Assembly: GCA_028703495.1 (NCBI GenBank)
Contig: JAQVMT010000009.1
Span: forward strand, 1-64,000
Reading direction: 5' to 3'
DNA: 64,000 nucleotides
Origin: Clostridia bacterium
Lineage (GTDB): Bacteria > Bacillota > Clostridia > Christensenellales > CAG-314
The notes below the pieces were generated by a model. It saw nothing but the letters and a program-made list of their open reading frames with translations. It searched no databases and was not told the origin of the DNA. Shown in pieces: positions 19,203-29,900 of this stretch. Position numbers and translations under genes: made by a program. Positions within the stretch are counted from its first letter, which is position 1, and each line of letters begins with the position of its first letter.

Positions 19203-20552
19203 CTATCTTTGTAGAATACTGTTTTTAATGTCCTTTACAATGATTGCGGTTTGGGAATTTTCATCGGCGATAAGTTCCTGCACCTTATTTCGCGCGTGGA
19301 TCACGGTGGTGTGGTCGCGGCCGCCGAAATACTCGCCGATAGCGGTAAGCGGCATACTCAACAAATCCGTCACAAGGTATATGCAAATTTGTCGCGGCTC
19401 CACAATCTCCTTGGTTTTCTTCTTGGAGAGTAGATCCGATTTGCTTACCTTGGAGTATGCGCAGACGGTGTCCACGATGTTGTCGATTGTAATTATTTCC
19501 TCTAAATAGTCCTTGTAGTCCTTCAAGGCATCGTTTACAAGGTTTACATCGTTGTAGCTTCTTTCGGTAAGGTTGGCAAAGCTCACAACCTTTGTAAGCA
19601 GTCCCTCCAATTCTCGGATATTGCTTTGAACCTTTTGAGCCAAAATGCCCAAAACCTCATCGCTCATATCATATATTTCCATTTGACGGGCTTTGGTTTT
19701 TAAAATAGCGACTCTCATTTCAAAGTCGGGTTGTCCGATGTCCGCCGTCAATCCGCCCTCGAATCTAGTCCGCAATCTTTCCTCCAACGGACGAATCTCC
19801 CGCGGAGGTCGATCTGAAGTGATGACAATCTGTTTCGAAGCAAAATACAGAGCGTTGAAGGTGTGGAAAACCTCCTCCTGCGTGGATTCGGTCTTGGCAA
19901 TAAACTGTATATCGTCGATCATTAGGACATCGGCATTGCGGTAAACGCTCCTAAAGCGTTTCATTCCGTCGTTTTTCTTGCTGTCACGCAGAGCCTCGAT
20001 TAGGTCGTTGGTAAACTTCTCGCTGCTGACGTAAACGCATTTAAGCTGCGGCTTGTTTACGCTTAAATAGTTGCCAATTGCGTGCAAAAGGTGCGTTTTA
20101 CCCAAACCCACACCTCCGTAGATAAACAGAGGATTGTATTTGGTTCCGAGGTTTTCGGCGGCGGCTTTTGCGGCGGCGGCAACAAGTGCGTTGGACTTTC
20201 CCACGACGAAGTTGTCAAAGGTGTATTTTTGAACGAAGACATCGCTTTTGACGTCCTCTTCCTTCTGCTGTTCCTCGATGAATAATTGAAAGTCCGCCTC
20301 CTGCACGGGGGTAATAATCTCGATTCCCGCCATGTTCGGATAGGCTTCCTTGAGCTTCTCGTTAAGCGTCGAAAGATACTGCTTTTCGATAAGCGTTTTT
20401 GCCGCATTAGACTCCGTGCGCACGATTAGATAGTCGTTTACCACGCAAAGCGGTGTTAAGGGCTTTATCCAAATATCAAAAGTCAATGCGGAAACGAGAG
20501 GCTCTACAGCGGTTTGCAGACTTTTCCAAATTTCATATGCGTTGTTATTCAC
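19203..20552 (-). CDS. dnaA: Chromosomal replication initiator DnaA
   Basis: FVVGKSNALVAAAAKAAAENLG, IYGGVGLGKTHLLHAIGN, VLMIDDIQFIA, C-terminal YFGGRDHTTVIHA. Likely GTG start at 20552 with AGAGGA RBS; the track ORF extends to 20624. Confidence 0.95.
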   Translation of the reverse strand: MNNNAYEIWKSLQTAVEPLVSALTFDIWIKPLTPLCVVNDYLIVRTESNAAKTLIEKQYLSTLNEKLKEAYPNMAGIEIITPVQEADFQLFIEEQQKEEDVKSDVFVQKYTFDNFVVGKSNALVAAAAKAAAENLGTKYNPLFIYGGVGLGKTHLLHAIGNYLSVNKPQLKCVYVSSEKFTNDLIEALRDSKKNDGMKRFRSVYRNADVLMIDDIQFIAKTESTQEEVFHTFNALYFASKQIVITSDRPPREIRPLEERLRTRFEGGLTADIGQPDFEMRVAILKTKARQMEIYDMSDEVLGILAQKVQSNIRELEGLLTKVVSFANLTERSYNDVNLVNDALKDYKDYLEEIITIDNIVDTVCAYSKVSKSDLLSKKKTKEIVEPRQICIYLVTDLLSMPLTAIGEYFGGRDHTTVIHARNKVQELIADENSQTAIIVKDIKNSILQR

Positions 20553-20553
20553 A
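20545..20553. promoter_or_regulatory. Single DnaA-box-like 9-mer spanning the dnaA start codon
   Basis: TTATTCACA matches TTATNCACA; it could also be forced by the V-N-N codons. Confidence 0.3.
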
Positions 20554-20607
20554 TTATCCTCTTTTTTGAAACGGCGCGACCGTCCCGAGTTTGGTCTTAT
20601 AAAGGCG

Positions 20608-20637
20608 TTGACAAAATACGGCAAAAGCGGATATTAT
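20608..20637 (+). promoter_or_regulatory. Orphan plus-strand promoter divergent from dnaA
   Basis: TTGACA (20608-20613), 18 nt, TATTAT (20632-20637); no plus-strand CDS downstream. Confidence 0.4.
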
Positions 20638-20729
20638 CGCGTTTATGCCGTAATTGCATTAATAGGGGCGACTCTAATATTAAGTTGCGCCTAATTTCTG
20701 CATTTTGGCGAGTGGATTAGTATCAGAAT

Positions 20730-21212
20730 TTACTTTATGTACTTGGCGGCAGTGCATTTATCGAGATAAATACAATTCTCCGTCCAAAGGTTTATACAGG
20801 TGATTATGCTGTAAATAATTGTAATCAGTGTCAGATACCAGCCGATTCCGAATCTTGCGGTATATGTGGACGATGAGTAGTCGGAAATCATGGTAGCGAT
20901 CTTAAATGTCGTAAGCATGAATATTGTCAGCAAATATAGACAATACACCGAGTATGCGGCTTGTTGCGGAAGTTTGTTGGTCTTTGTAAACGCAAACATA
21001 AGCACTACTCCGATAAACCCGACGAGTAAAGCGATAGGAAACAGAAAACTTGTTTCATAAAGGGCATATTCCGTGCGGAATACGTTACCCGAAAAATTAG
21101 TGATCAACGCTTGCTCAACGACAAAAAAGGGTGTACACATAAATATCGTGGTAAGCACAAGCGTCAAAAACGCGTGAATTTCAATGCTGAAATACGAGTA
21201 TATTTTCTTCAT
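20730..21212 (-). CDS. Four-TM membrane protein of unknown function
   Basis: MKKIYSYFSIEIHAFLTLVLTTIFMC start at 21212 with GGAGG RBS; hydrophobic segments throughout. Confidence 0.6.
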   Translation of the reverse strand: MKKIYSYFSIEIHAFLTLVLTTIFMCTPFFVVEQALITNFSGNVFRTEYALYETSFLFPIALLVGFIGVVLMFAFTKTNKLPQQAAYSVYCLYLLTIFMLTTFKIATMISDYSSSTYTARFGIGWYLTLITIIYSIITCINLWTENCIYLDKCTAAKYIK

Positions 21213-21587
21213 AATTAACCTCCGTTGCGCGGTGCTTTCGCACTCGGCATAAACCAACATTCTCCGAACACGGTATTCAAGTTTTCGGCTCGGCTGTCTC
21301 GACATTACGAATACGGTATGCAAGCCCTCGGCTCTGCTGTCGCGAGTAATAATCCATTACATAATATTTTAATACCAAGCGGTCGATTTGTCAAATGCAA
21401 AGGGCGGTAAAATGCGATAAATCCCTATCTTTTGAATTTTATCGGCGATACGGCATTGACTTCCTATAATTTTGTATGCGATTGCAATACTTATTACCGA
21501 ACACATTTCTGCGATTGCGAAGCTTTTCTCGAACACAATTATGTGATACAGGTTACTCCCGAAAGGTTTGTAAGGGAATAAGAAGGC

Positions 21588-23015
21588 TTAAACGTGGTCG
21601 AACACCTCATCGGGCGATTGTGCGATTCCGACAATATTTGGAAAACAGAGCATATCGGAAATCTTGCCGAAGCCATAACTCACGGCAATCGTGTCGATGT
21701 TATGCAAAGCCGCTCCCTCCGCATCGTATGAAGAATCGCCGACAAGCACGGATGAAGAGGTGTTGAAGCAGAAATGCTCCCTCGCGTACTTCAATACCGA
21801 GTACTTGTCCTTTATGCCCGCTTCGTATATGCCGCCCGCGACATAATCGAAGTACTGCGCAATATTCAACCTAACCAGCAGGGCTTTTGCAATGTCTACG
21901 CTCTTATTAGTGGTGAGGACCACTCGCTTATTCGCCTTTTTAAGCCGTGAAAGCAGGCTTGCCACTCCCTCGTAAAGGGTGATATACTGCGAAGCGTCGG
22001 TTTCGTCGTATATTCTTTTGTAGTATGTCATCGCTTCGTTTGCACGCTCTGCTCCCAAATGGCGGGTAAAGGAAAGAGTCAAGGGTGGACCTATGCAGGT
22101 GGAAAAATCCACGTTAGAGCAATCCTTTCCGAAATGCTCCAGGGTTAGCCGAAAGCATCTTGAAACAGCGTTAAAGCTGTTGACAAGAGTGCCGTCAAAG
22201 TCAAAAAGCACGGTGTCATATTCCTTGCGAGGGCGGATCGATTGCACAAACTCACACGACTTTGAGGAAAACACCCTTTCGGATCCGATTGCCGCAAAAT
22301 AACTCTTCAAACCGCCGATGTTATCGTTTTCGCAAAGCTCATATTCAGCTTGAAAACGGGTATTGCCGTTGAAGGAGTATTTGTCGAATTCGACCGACTT
22401 GTCATCGATAACAACCGACCGCCGTTGCGTGGTAAGCGTGCCCAAAAAACGTTCGTCGCCCGTCGCCGCTCCCAAAAGCTCTAGCTGTTCACGAGCGGTT
22501 ATCCCTCGGTTTATGAAACGTTCGAGGTCGTTTTGCGTAATTCGTGCCGTGTTCTCCGTGCAAATGCGAACGTCACCGTCCTTGCGCTTGGTTTTCAAAG
22601 TAAGCACGCATTCTGTCATAAAAGGATAGTCGTGCGTGACCAAAAAGCCTAAAAGACAGTTATCGTATCTCTTTGTGCAGTTGTTCGCATCTTGTGCAGT
22701 GTCGCCATAGAAGCGATTGATTGAGTCATAGGTTAACCCGACGGGCATTTGCATGCTTGGCTCTTTTTCGCCGTTTGCTTTTTCGCAGTTGCCTAAGCCT
22801 TGATGGGCTTTGTTTAACAAGCCGATTTGAACGCATTTACTCCGATTAATATCGCAATTGATTTCGCTTGGCGCGGAAAAGCTGCGCCTTGCGCGCAAAA
22901 CTCTCTCATCGTCGATGTGAAAGTAAAAATTCTGCTCGAAAACGAAGGGTGCATCACCCCTTTCATACTGTTCCTCTGTCAATGTGAACTTGATTTCTGA
23001 CTCCGTAGTTATCAT
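21588..23015 (-). CDS. CYTH-like domain fused to a HAD-superfamily phosphatase
   Basis: N-terminal CYTH-like pattern EIKF, RVLRARRS, LTLKTKRKDGDVRICTE, VEFDKYSFNGNTRFQAEYEL; C-terminal HAD motifs LFDFDGTLVNS, VVLTTNKS, LVGDSSYDAEGA. Confidence 0.75.
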   Translation of the reverse strand: MITTESEIKFTLTEEQYERGDAPFVFEQNFYFHIDDERVLRARRSFSAPSEINCDINRSKCVQIGLLNKAHQGLGNCEKANGEKEPSMQMPVGLTYDSINRFYGDTAQDANNCTKRYDNCLLGFLVTHDYPFMTECVLTLKTKRKDGDVRICTENTARITQNDLERFINRGITAREQLELLGAATGDERFLGTLTTQRRSVVIDDKSVEFDKYSFNGNTRFQAEYELCENDNIGGLKSYFAAIGSERVFSSKSCEFVQSIRPRKEYDTVLFDFDGTLVNSFNAVSRCFRLTLEHFGKDCSNVDFSTCIGPPLTLSFTRHLGAERANEAMTYYKRIYDETDASQYITLYEGVASLLSRLKKANKRVVLTTNKSVDIAKALLVRLNIAQYFDYVAGGIYEAGIKDKYSVLKYAREHFCFNTSSSVLVGDSSYDAEGAALHNIDTIAVSYGFGKISDMLCFPNIVGIAQSPDEVFDHV

Positions 23016-23219
23016 TCTTTCCTTTGATTTTTAACGCTTATTATGACGAGTGTAGGGTTCCCGTTGCGGTAGCAATAGGAAAATCATGCAACGCTCCGAT
23101 CGCGAAAATGTAGTTTGTTTCGCTTAAATTCTTGTAATTAAGTAGTTTGTTTGGCTTAAAGCTTTGCAGTTAAGTAGTTGTATCGCTTAAATTTTCGCGG
23201 TAAAAAGGCTTGGTTGCGC

Positions 23220-23429
23220 TCAATCTCGGTGGTCGGAAATTCCGAGTAGGTAATCCGCCGACACCGTAAAGTAAAAGCAGAGAGAGTAAATGTCGGAGGC
23301 ATCGGGTTGCGACAACTCCTGCTCCCAAAACATTACTGTAAAGCCGTCCACTCCCAACGCACGCCCGACAGCCGAACGACTGACACCTCTTTCTATCCTC
23401 AATTGTCTGATTCTTTGCGCGATAATCAT
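23220..23429 (-). CDS. Small XRE-type helix-turn-helix DNA-binding protein
   Basis: MIIAQRIRQLRIERGVSRSAVGRALGVDGFTVMFWEQELSQPDASDIYSLCFYFTVSADYLLGI; RBS GGAGC. Confidence 0.85.
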   Translation of the reverse strand: MIIAQRIRQLRIERGVSRSAVGRALGVDGFTVMFWEQELSQPDASDIYSLCFYFTVSADYLLGISDHRD

Positions 23430-23519
23430 TTTTGCTCCGTATTCTTATTGCTTTTTAATGCAAACGACGATGGTCAATTCGCAATAGTTCATATATAGAT
23501 ATGTATTAGCGCCTATATC

Positions 23520-23555
23520 AGTATACAATAACTGCATACGTTTGTCAATTGACAA
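23520..23555 (-). promoter_or_regulatory. Promoter of the XRE gene overlapped by a perfect palindrome
   Basis: Minus strand TTGACA, 17 nt, TATACT; TTGTCAATTGACAA palindrome at 23542-23555 covers the -35. Confidence 0.55.
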
Positions 23556-23587
23556 AGGGGGCGCGTCAAGATTTTGTGGAAATAAAA

Positions 23588-23617
23588 ACCTCGCAAGTGC
23601 GTACCTTGCGAGGTCAA
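23588..23617. terminator. Hairpin, terminator-like
   Basis: ACCTCGCAAG-tgcgtac-CTTGCGAGGT. Confidence 0.6.
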
Positions 23618-23916
23618 AAAGGGGGAGGATTTATCCCAATGAATGGGGACCGAAACAGCCATAACACTGTATCTACGTCAATATTATATTACAAAGCCGA
23701 TTTATTGTCAATGGCTGCCTCGTCCCTGTTTTCGCCAAAAAAAGAGCTTTTTCGCTGTCTGTTTCTAAGCGGTTTTTTGACGAACGATTCATTTTCCCCT
23801 TATGCATCGCTTCCGAAAAAAATCGTTATTTTTATGCATTATACGGAAGTAATGGTCTGCATCCATAATGCGGTTCATTCGTGCATTATAACGGAGTTAT
23901 TTGCCCAAGGTTTTGC

Positions 23917-26850
23917 CTACTTGGTTTTAAAAACGGGGTAGCCTTCATCGACTGCCCAAACGTTTGCACTAAACAAAAGCGTATTGAAAACCCAATCCGC
24001 AGTTTTGAAGTTGGCTGCCGCAGTTTCGGTTCCGAAAACTCTTGCCGTTCCGGTGAGCGTTTGCTCGGTGGAATAGTAGCAATTGGTTATTGTCGTGCTG
24101 GGATTGTTTGAAAGTAATTTGCCTGCATAGTTTCTTGAAGCAACCGCCGTTACGTCGCCTGCGGCAAAGCAGTTTGTCAAGGTGCAACCCGTAGCAATTC
24201 CCACAAGACCGCCTGCGTAAGCGGTGGGAGCGGGAGCGTTAGGCGTATAGATAGGCTCCTTAATGCTTTCGGGCAAGGCTCCTTGGGTTGCGCTCACGAT
24301 AACGTCTGCGTATGAATTTGAAAGCGTTGTTTGGTACATATTGCCGACAAGTCCGCCCGCTGTTACCACGCCGGGTGAAAGTATAGTCACACTTCCCGTC
24401 GCATAGCAGTCGGAAATCGTACCGTTTTTCATATAGCCTGTCAACGCGCCTGCAGTTTGATTGCCTGCCACTGCAACATTAAGAGTGACGTTTGTTACGC
24501 CCAGATTCTTGACTGTGCCGCCGATAAATCCGAACAATCCAGAGAAGCCGTTATTTGGAGTAGTAATCGATAGGTTCTTAATCACATAACCGTTTCCGTC
24601 GAAAACGCCCGTAAATATTACATCGCCGTCGATTCCAACGGGAGTCCAAGCAGTATCTGCCATATCGATGTCCGCACAAAGAGTGTAGTTGGCTGCGATG
24701 TAAATCGCGTTTACCGCGTTAATCAATTGAGCAAAAGTTACAAGGTCGTTTTTGGTCGCAAGCTCGAAAGGAGCTTCGGCTGTTCCTTGACCATTGAACG
24801 CTAAGGGTACAATCGGCTCGGGAAGATTGGTTGCGTTGAAAAGGAAAGGCATATAGCCTTCAACAAATTGCCATTTTTCGGCGGAAAGTAACAATGTTTC
24901 CTTCAGCCAATCGGTCTTTTTAAAGCTAGCAGCCGCAGTTTCGGTTCCGAAAACTCTTGCCGTTCCGGTGAGCGTTTGCTCGGTGGAATAGTAGCAATTG
25001 GTTATTGTCGTGCTGGGATTATTTGCAAGTAATTTGCCTGCATAGTTTCTTGAAGCAACCGCCGTTACGTCGCCTGCGGCAAAGCAGTTTGACAAGGTGC
25101 AACCCGTAGCAATTCCCACAAGACCGCCTGCGTAAGCGGTGGGAGCGGGAGCGTTAGGCGTATAGATAGGCTCCTTAATGCTTTCGGGCAAGGCTCCTTG
25201 GGTTGCGCTCACGATAACGTCTGCGTATGAATTTGAAAGCGTTGTTTGGTACATATTGCCGACAAGTCCGCCCGCTGTTACCACGCCGGGTGAAAGTATA
25301 GTCAAGCTTCCCGTCGCATAGCAGTCGGAGATAGCTCCTGCTTTTACGTATGCTGCGATTACGCCCGCAGTTTGATTGCCTGCAAGTGCAATGTTTATAT
25401 TAGCATCTACGACACCTAGGTTCTTTACGGTTCCGCCTATAAAGCCGAACAGTCCCGAGTATTTGTTGCAGCTAGTCACCGAAAGATTGACTATTGTATA
25501 GCCGTTTCCGTCGAAAACACCGGTAAATATCACGTCACCCTCAACTCCGATGGGCGTCCAGTTTACGTTTGCAAGGTCGATGTTGCCCGTCATTTTGAAG
25601 TTGGCGGCGACGTAGGCTTCGTTTGCAGCATTGATTACTTCGGCAAGCTTAATTAAGTCGTCCTTTGTGGCAAGCTCGAAGGGAACCTCCGCCGTTCCCT
25701 CTCCGTTGAACACGGGAGCAGGACGAATTTCGACAGCAGCGATAAGTGCAACCGCATTATCATAGGCGGCGACTAAAGCTCTCGTGCCGATAGCGTTTTG
25801 CATAGCATCTATACCTTCTGCGAGATAACCTTGAATAAGAGTCCAGTTATCGGCGGTGTAGTTTTTCTCGTTTAAAGCGTTAACATAATTGTTGAGCTGT
25901 TGAATTTTTCCTGCGCGTTGAGCATCGGCAGCTGCGTTGTCCTCCACAATTGTGGATATTTTACGGATTGCAACGATTGCTTCGTCGTACAGCGTTTCGG
26001 GAACGGGCGCGCCACCCTCGTAGTTTACAATGCTTTGGTAGGCGGCATTGTAAATGTCGGAAAGAGCCTTCCAATCCTCTGCGTAATAGTCGGCTTCGGC
26101 GTAGTTTGCGATAAACGATACCATAAGCTCGGCGATTGTGGGTACCGCTTCCATATCGGCAACAGCTTTTCCATACTCCTCGTTCATAGCTTCAAGGGTT
26201 TCCGCACCGTCAATAGCTTTCAGAAGGTCGTTAAGAAGCTTTGTCAGGGCGTTGTAATCGGCGGAGGTGTAACGATAGTGGAAGTACGGCGCGATGAGTT
26301 CACCGTAAATTTCCTTCGCTGCGGCAGTTAGATCGGTTTTGAGTAGCTCGATATCCTCCTTCCACACGGCTGTTAAGGTAATGTCGTTGGTAACGGCAGC
26401 TGCAAAGTTATAAATTGCACCGTTGTAAAACCAGCCTTGGAAAATATGATACTCGTAAACGGGAGTTTGCGGTTGAGTAACCGTTGCGCCGCTTTCGATC
26501 GTTTTTTCAGCGTTATCTTCGCCGTTGCCGAATACGAAGGTTACCGTATACTCTACGATAGCGGGTTCAATTGGCGTCCAGCGCGCTTTTAATGTAATGT
26601 TTTGTTCCACGGACGAGGTGAAGTCGAATTCCACATTGTTTGCATACCAGCCCGCAAAGATGTAGCCTTCTTTTTCGGGAATAGCGGGAATATCGGCTTT
26701 TTTGCCGCCCTCTACTTTTATGATAACGGGTTCGGTGCCGTTGTCGGCGTCAAACGTGATCCTATACACCGTTCCCGGGGTACAGGCGGCAAAGACGAAT
26801 GCCGTAATCAAGCAAAGCATTATTAGTAACGTGACAAATCTTTTTTTCAT
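23917..26850 (-). CDS. Lipoprotein with two InlB B-repeat (Listeria-Bacteroides) domains, FIVAR-like helical region and duplicated GLUG-type module
   Basis: Lipobox FVFAACTPG; GYIFAGWYANNVEFDFTSSVEQNITLKARW and YHIFQGWFYNGAIYNF...LTAVW; two copies of FNG(E/Q)GTAE(V/A)PFELATK...GLVGNMYQTTLSNSYADV. Confidence 0.8.
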   Translation of the reverse strand: MKKRFVTLLIMLCLITAFVFAACTPGTVYRITFDADNGTEPVIIKVEGGKKADIPAIPEKEGYIFAGWYANNVEFDFTSSVEQNITLKARWTPIEPAIVEYTVTFVFGNGEDNAEKTIESGATVTQPQTPVYEYHIFQGWFYNGAIYNFAAAVTNDITLTAVWKEDIELLKTDLTAAAKEIYGELIAPYFHYRYTSADYNALTKLLNDLLKAIDGAETLEAMNEEYGKAVADMEAVPTIAELMVSFIANYAEADYYAEDWKALSDIYNAAYQSIVNYEGGAPVPETLYDEAIVAIRKISTIVEDNAAADAQRAGKIQQLNNYVNALNEKNYTADNWTLIQGYLAEGIDAMQNAIGTRALVAAYDNAVALIAAVEIRPAPVFNGEGTAEVPFELATKDDLIKLAEVINAANEAYVAANFKMTGNIDLANVNWTPIGVEGDVIFTGVFDGNGYTIVNLSVTSCNKYSGLFGFIGGTVKNLGVVDANINIALAGNQTAGVIAAYVKAGAISDCYATGSLTILSPGVVTAGGLVGNMYQTTLSNSYADVIVSATQGALPESIKEPIYTPNAPAPTAYAGGLVGIATGCTLSNCFAAGDVTAVASRNYAGKLLANNPSTTITNCYYSTEQTLTGTARVFGTETAAASFKKTDWLKETLLLSAEKWQFVEGYMPFLFNATNLPEPIVPLAFNGQGTAEAPFELATKNDLVTFAQLINAVNAIYIAANYTLCADIDMADTAWTPVGIDGDVIFTGVFDGNGYVIKNLSITTPNNGFSGLFGFIGGTVKNLGVTNVTLNVAVAGNQTAGALTGYMKNGTISDCYATGSVTILSPGVVTAGGLVGNMYQTTLSNSYADVIVSATQGALPESIKEPIYTPNAPAPTAYAGGLVGIATGCTLTNCFAAGDVTAVASRNYAGKLLSNNPSTTITNCYYSTEQTLTGTARVFGTETAAANFKTADWVFNTLLFSANVWAVDEGYPVFKTK
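24020..24413 (-). repeat. Near-identical direct repeat, copy A, within the GLUG lipoprotein gene
   Basis: About 394 bp matching 24935-25328 with only a few visible differences (offset 915 bp, in frame). Confidence 0.9.
24935..25328 (-). repeat. Near-identical direct repeat, copy B, within the GLUG lipoprotein gene
   Basis: See 24020-24413. Confidence 0.9.
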
Positions 26851-26939
26851 ACTTTTTCTCCTTTTTTATTTTGATTAACGCGATATGATATTCGCGCTGA
26901 AAATCTTTTAAAACGATGGAAATTTTTTTCGAAGTCGCA

Positions 26940-26988
26940 TAGACTTGGTAGCAATAAATCTATGCGACTTCAGTGACTTTTTTTCTAG
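26940..26988. terminator. Strong hairpin downstream of the subtilase gene
   Basis: GAAGTCGCATAGA pairs with TCTATGCGACTTC; T-tract a few nt after on the plus strand. Confidence 0.55.
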
Positions 26989-29900
26989 TCTTTGGTTTTG
27001 ATAATACTAAACTCGTTATTTTGGTTATAGCTGATTATTGTGCCGAAGAAGGTTCTCCAAACATAGGTCATGAAGTTTTCTCCCTCGGGGAAGAACAGTG
27101 TCAGGTCACCCGTTGCCTCGTTCAGGTCGGTTACGAAGTTGCCGTACGGTGAAATACTGTTTTCGGGAATATAGCACTCCAATACGGGAGCAGAACCCTT
27201 AAACCAACACTCCTTAAGGTTTTCAGCGCCGTAAAATGCCTTGTCGCCGATTACCTTGAGCGATTCGGGCATTGTAACCGATTTGATGTAGGGTTGCTTA
27301 CTGAAAGCAAGTGCGCCTATTTTCAAAATGCCCTCGCGTAGTACAACGTGCTCGGCTGTGTTGTTGTGTGAGTAGAAAACCAAAACCGTCTTAGCCGCAT
27401 TGTAGGTGATGCCGTCTTCGGTGATGAAATAGGGATTATCCTCGTGAATAGATATGTCATCTATTCCCTTGCAGCCCATAAATACCAAACCGATGTTGAT
27501 TTCACAGCAGTTTGCAGGCAGTGTTATGTAATTCAGATTCGTGTTATAGGCGTACGCGCCGCCTCCGATTGCTTCAAGCTTCTCGGGGATATCCACTCTA
27601 CCGATGTCGGTGTAGGCGAATGCATAGCCCTCGATTTCCTTAACGCCTTCCTTCAAGCCTGCCGTTTTGAGCGACGTGCATCTATAGAAAGCGTAACCGC
27701 AAATGGTAAGGCTGTCTTCTGCGACGGTGTTAAAGGTTACACTTTGCAAGGAGTCGATGCAATTGAAAGCATACGCGCCTATTTCCGTCATACCCGCGGG
27801 GAAAACGACCTCGCCTATTTCAATAGGCTCGGCTTCATAGTCGATAAATGACATTGAATATCCGTTGGAAATGACCGCAACGCCGTTGATGTACTGTCCG
27901 CTGAAGGAAAAAGCGTAAGCGTCCACAAATTTTAAGGTGTCGGGGAACACCAACCTGTCAATTGACGGGAAATTGGCGGGTTGACGGAACAGCCTTGTGC
28001 ATTCGTCAGCATAAACCAAGCCGTGCTCGTCGACGGTCAAATACTCGTTGCCCTCTCCGACCGTCCAGCGTATCAGATTCGGACAGCCGTTGAAGGCCGT
28101 TTCTGTCACTGTGCCGACATTATTCATAAATACGACTTCCTCAAGCTGCGGCAATCCCGAAAACGCCATAAGATCTAAGTTGTCGACGTTTCCGCAGAAA
28201 GTGATTTTCTTCAAATTCTGCATAGCAGAGAAGGAATAGGTCACGTTCGTCACATCCCCGTAGAAGGTCAGCTCGGTAAGCTTCGATGCGGTAAACATAG
28301 GTCCGTAGTATGTGGTGCCCGAGTTTCTAAGCTCCAACACCTCCAAATCGTACATAGCGCAGAAGCTATACGACAGAGTTTGAACGTTGCCCAGAATTCG
28401 CAGCTCCTTGATATGCTCATTTCCGAAGAAAGCCCAAGGTCCAATGGCGGTAACGGAAGAAGGTATGGTCAGCTTTTGAAGGTTGCAGCCGAAGAAGGCG
28501 TTACTTTCGATTGAAGCCAATCCCTCTGGAAGATTAAGCTCTTTAAGGGCGCCACACTGGTAGAACGCGGCTGCTCCGATGGGAGAGATACATGCAATAT
28601 CTACCTTCTCTAAGGTATTGACATACGCGAATGCGTATAAATCTAAGGTGGTAACGCTATCGGGAATGGTAACGGAGGTCAACGCAGATGAGGCGAAGGC
28701 GTAATAACCGATGAACTCCAAGCCCTGATTGAATTCTATCGCCGAAAGAGCATTACAGCCGAAAAAGGCTTTTTGTTCGATTCTTCTCAAGCCCGCATTA
28801 CATACGACCGAAGTAATCGTGGAATTTCCCGAGAACGCGCTGTCACCGATAGACTTCACCTCGTCGGGTAGTGTAATTTTGCCGCCTACGCCGATGTACG
28901 AGAACAAGACGCCGTTCTCGTCTATCTCGAAGTTCATTTCCTTGATTCTTGAAGCGACGTTACTCCAACCGGCGGCTTGCTTATACGCATCTCCGCAACC
29001 ATCGGGAACGTAAATCCTGACGTTTTCGGTTTGGACGAAGGCATCTTCCGCCAAGGTCGGAGGCGTTAGCGCGAGTATCTGCAAAATGTCGAGCTTCGCG
29101 CAATTTCCAAAGGCTTGCTCGCCTATGGCGGTCATGCTGTCGGGCAAGGATACAGAGGTCAACTCACTGCAACCATAAAAGGCTTGCTTTTCGATGATCG
29201 CAAGATTGCCGTCGGAGGAAACTTGAGTGATGCTCGTGTTGTTCTTGAAAACGCCCTCGGCGATTGTGTGAACGGTGGAAGGAATCATCAGCTGTGTTTC
29301 GATGCCTGTGTAGGAGGTCAAAACTCCGTCGGTTATCTTAAAGCCGCCGTTTTCATACAGAATATCGGCGTATTCGCTCCATTGCTGCTTATAGATGTCC
29401 AAACAGCCCTCGGGAACGAATATTCGACAGTTGCCCGTAACGCCCGAAAACAGCTGCGATCCCACAGTCGGCGGGGTGGTGTTATTCATTACCAATGTGG
29501 TTATGCTGCTACGATAAAACAGCTTCCACGGTAGCTTCTCAACGGTGTTAGGCAACTCGATCTTTTTCAATGCCGTGCAGTATCTGAAAGCCTCCTGTTC
29601 GATTTCCTTGATACTTGTTTGACTCAAATCCAAATTCTTGAGGCTGACGCAGCTTCCGAAGGCATACCAACCGATAAAATCGACGGCTTTGGGTACGTAG
29701 ACCTTTTCCAAAGGCGAGCTGTCCTGAAATGCGTTTGCATTGATACGTTCGCAGGTTTCGGGAAGTATTACTTCGACAAGTCCTGTGTTTTTGAATACCC
29801 ACGAATTAACAACGGTTATTTTGGTATCTTCGGCGTTGATCTTTTTCAATGCGGTCATATTTATGAAAGCACTTGCTCCCAAACTGGTTATTGAAGAAGG

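Noticed and set aside
20514-20720. 68-aa ORF downstream of the orphan plus-strand promoter
   Set aside because: Its start lies upstream of the promoter and overlaps dnaA; no RBS or recognisable features.
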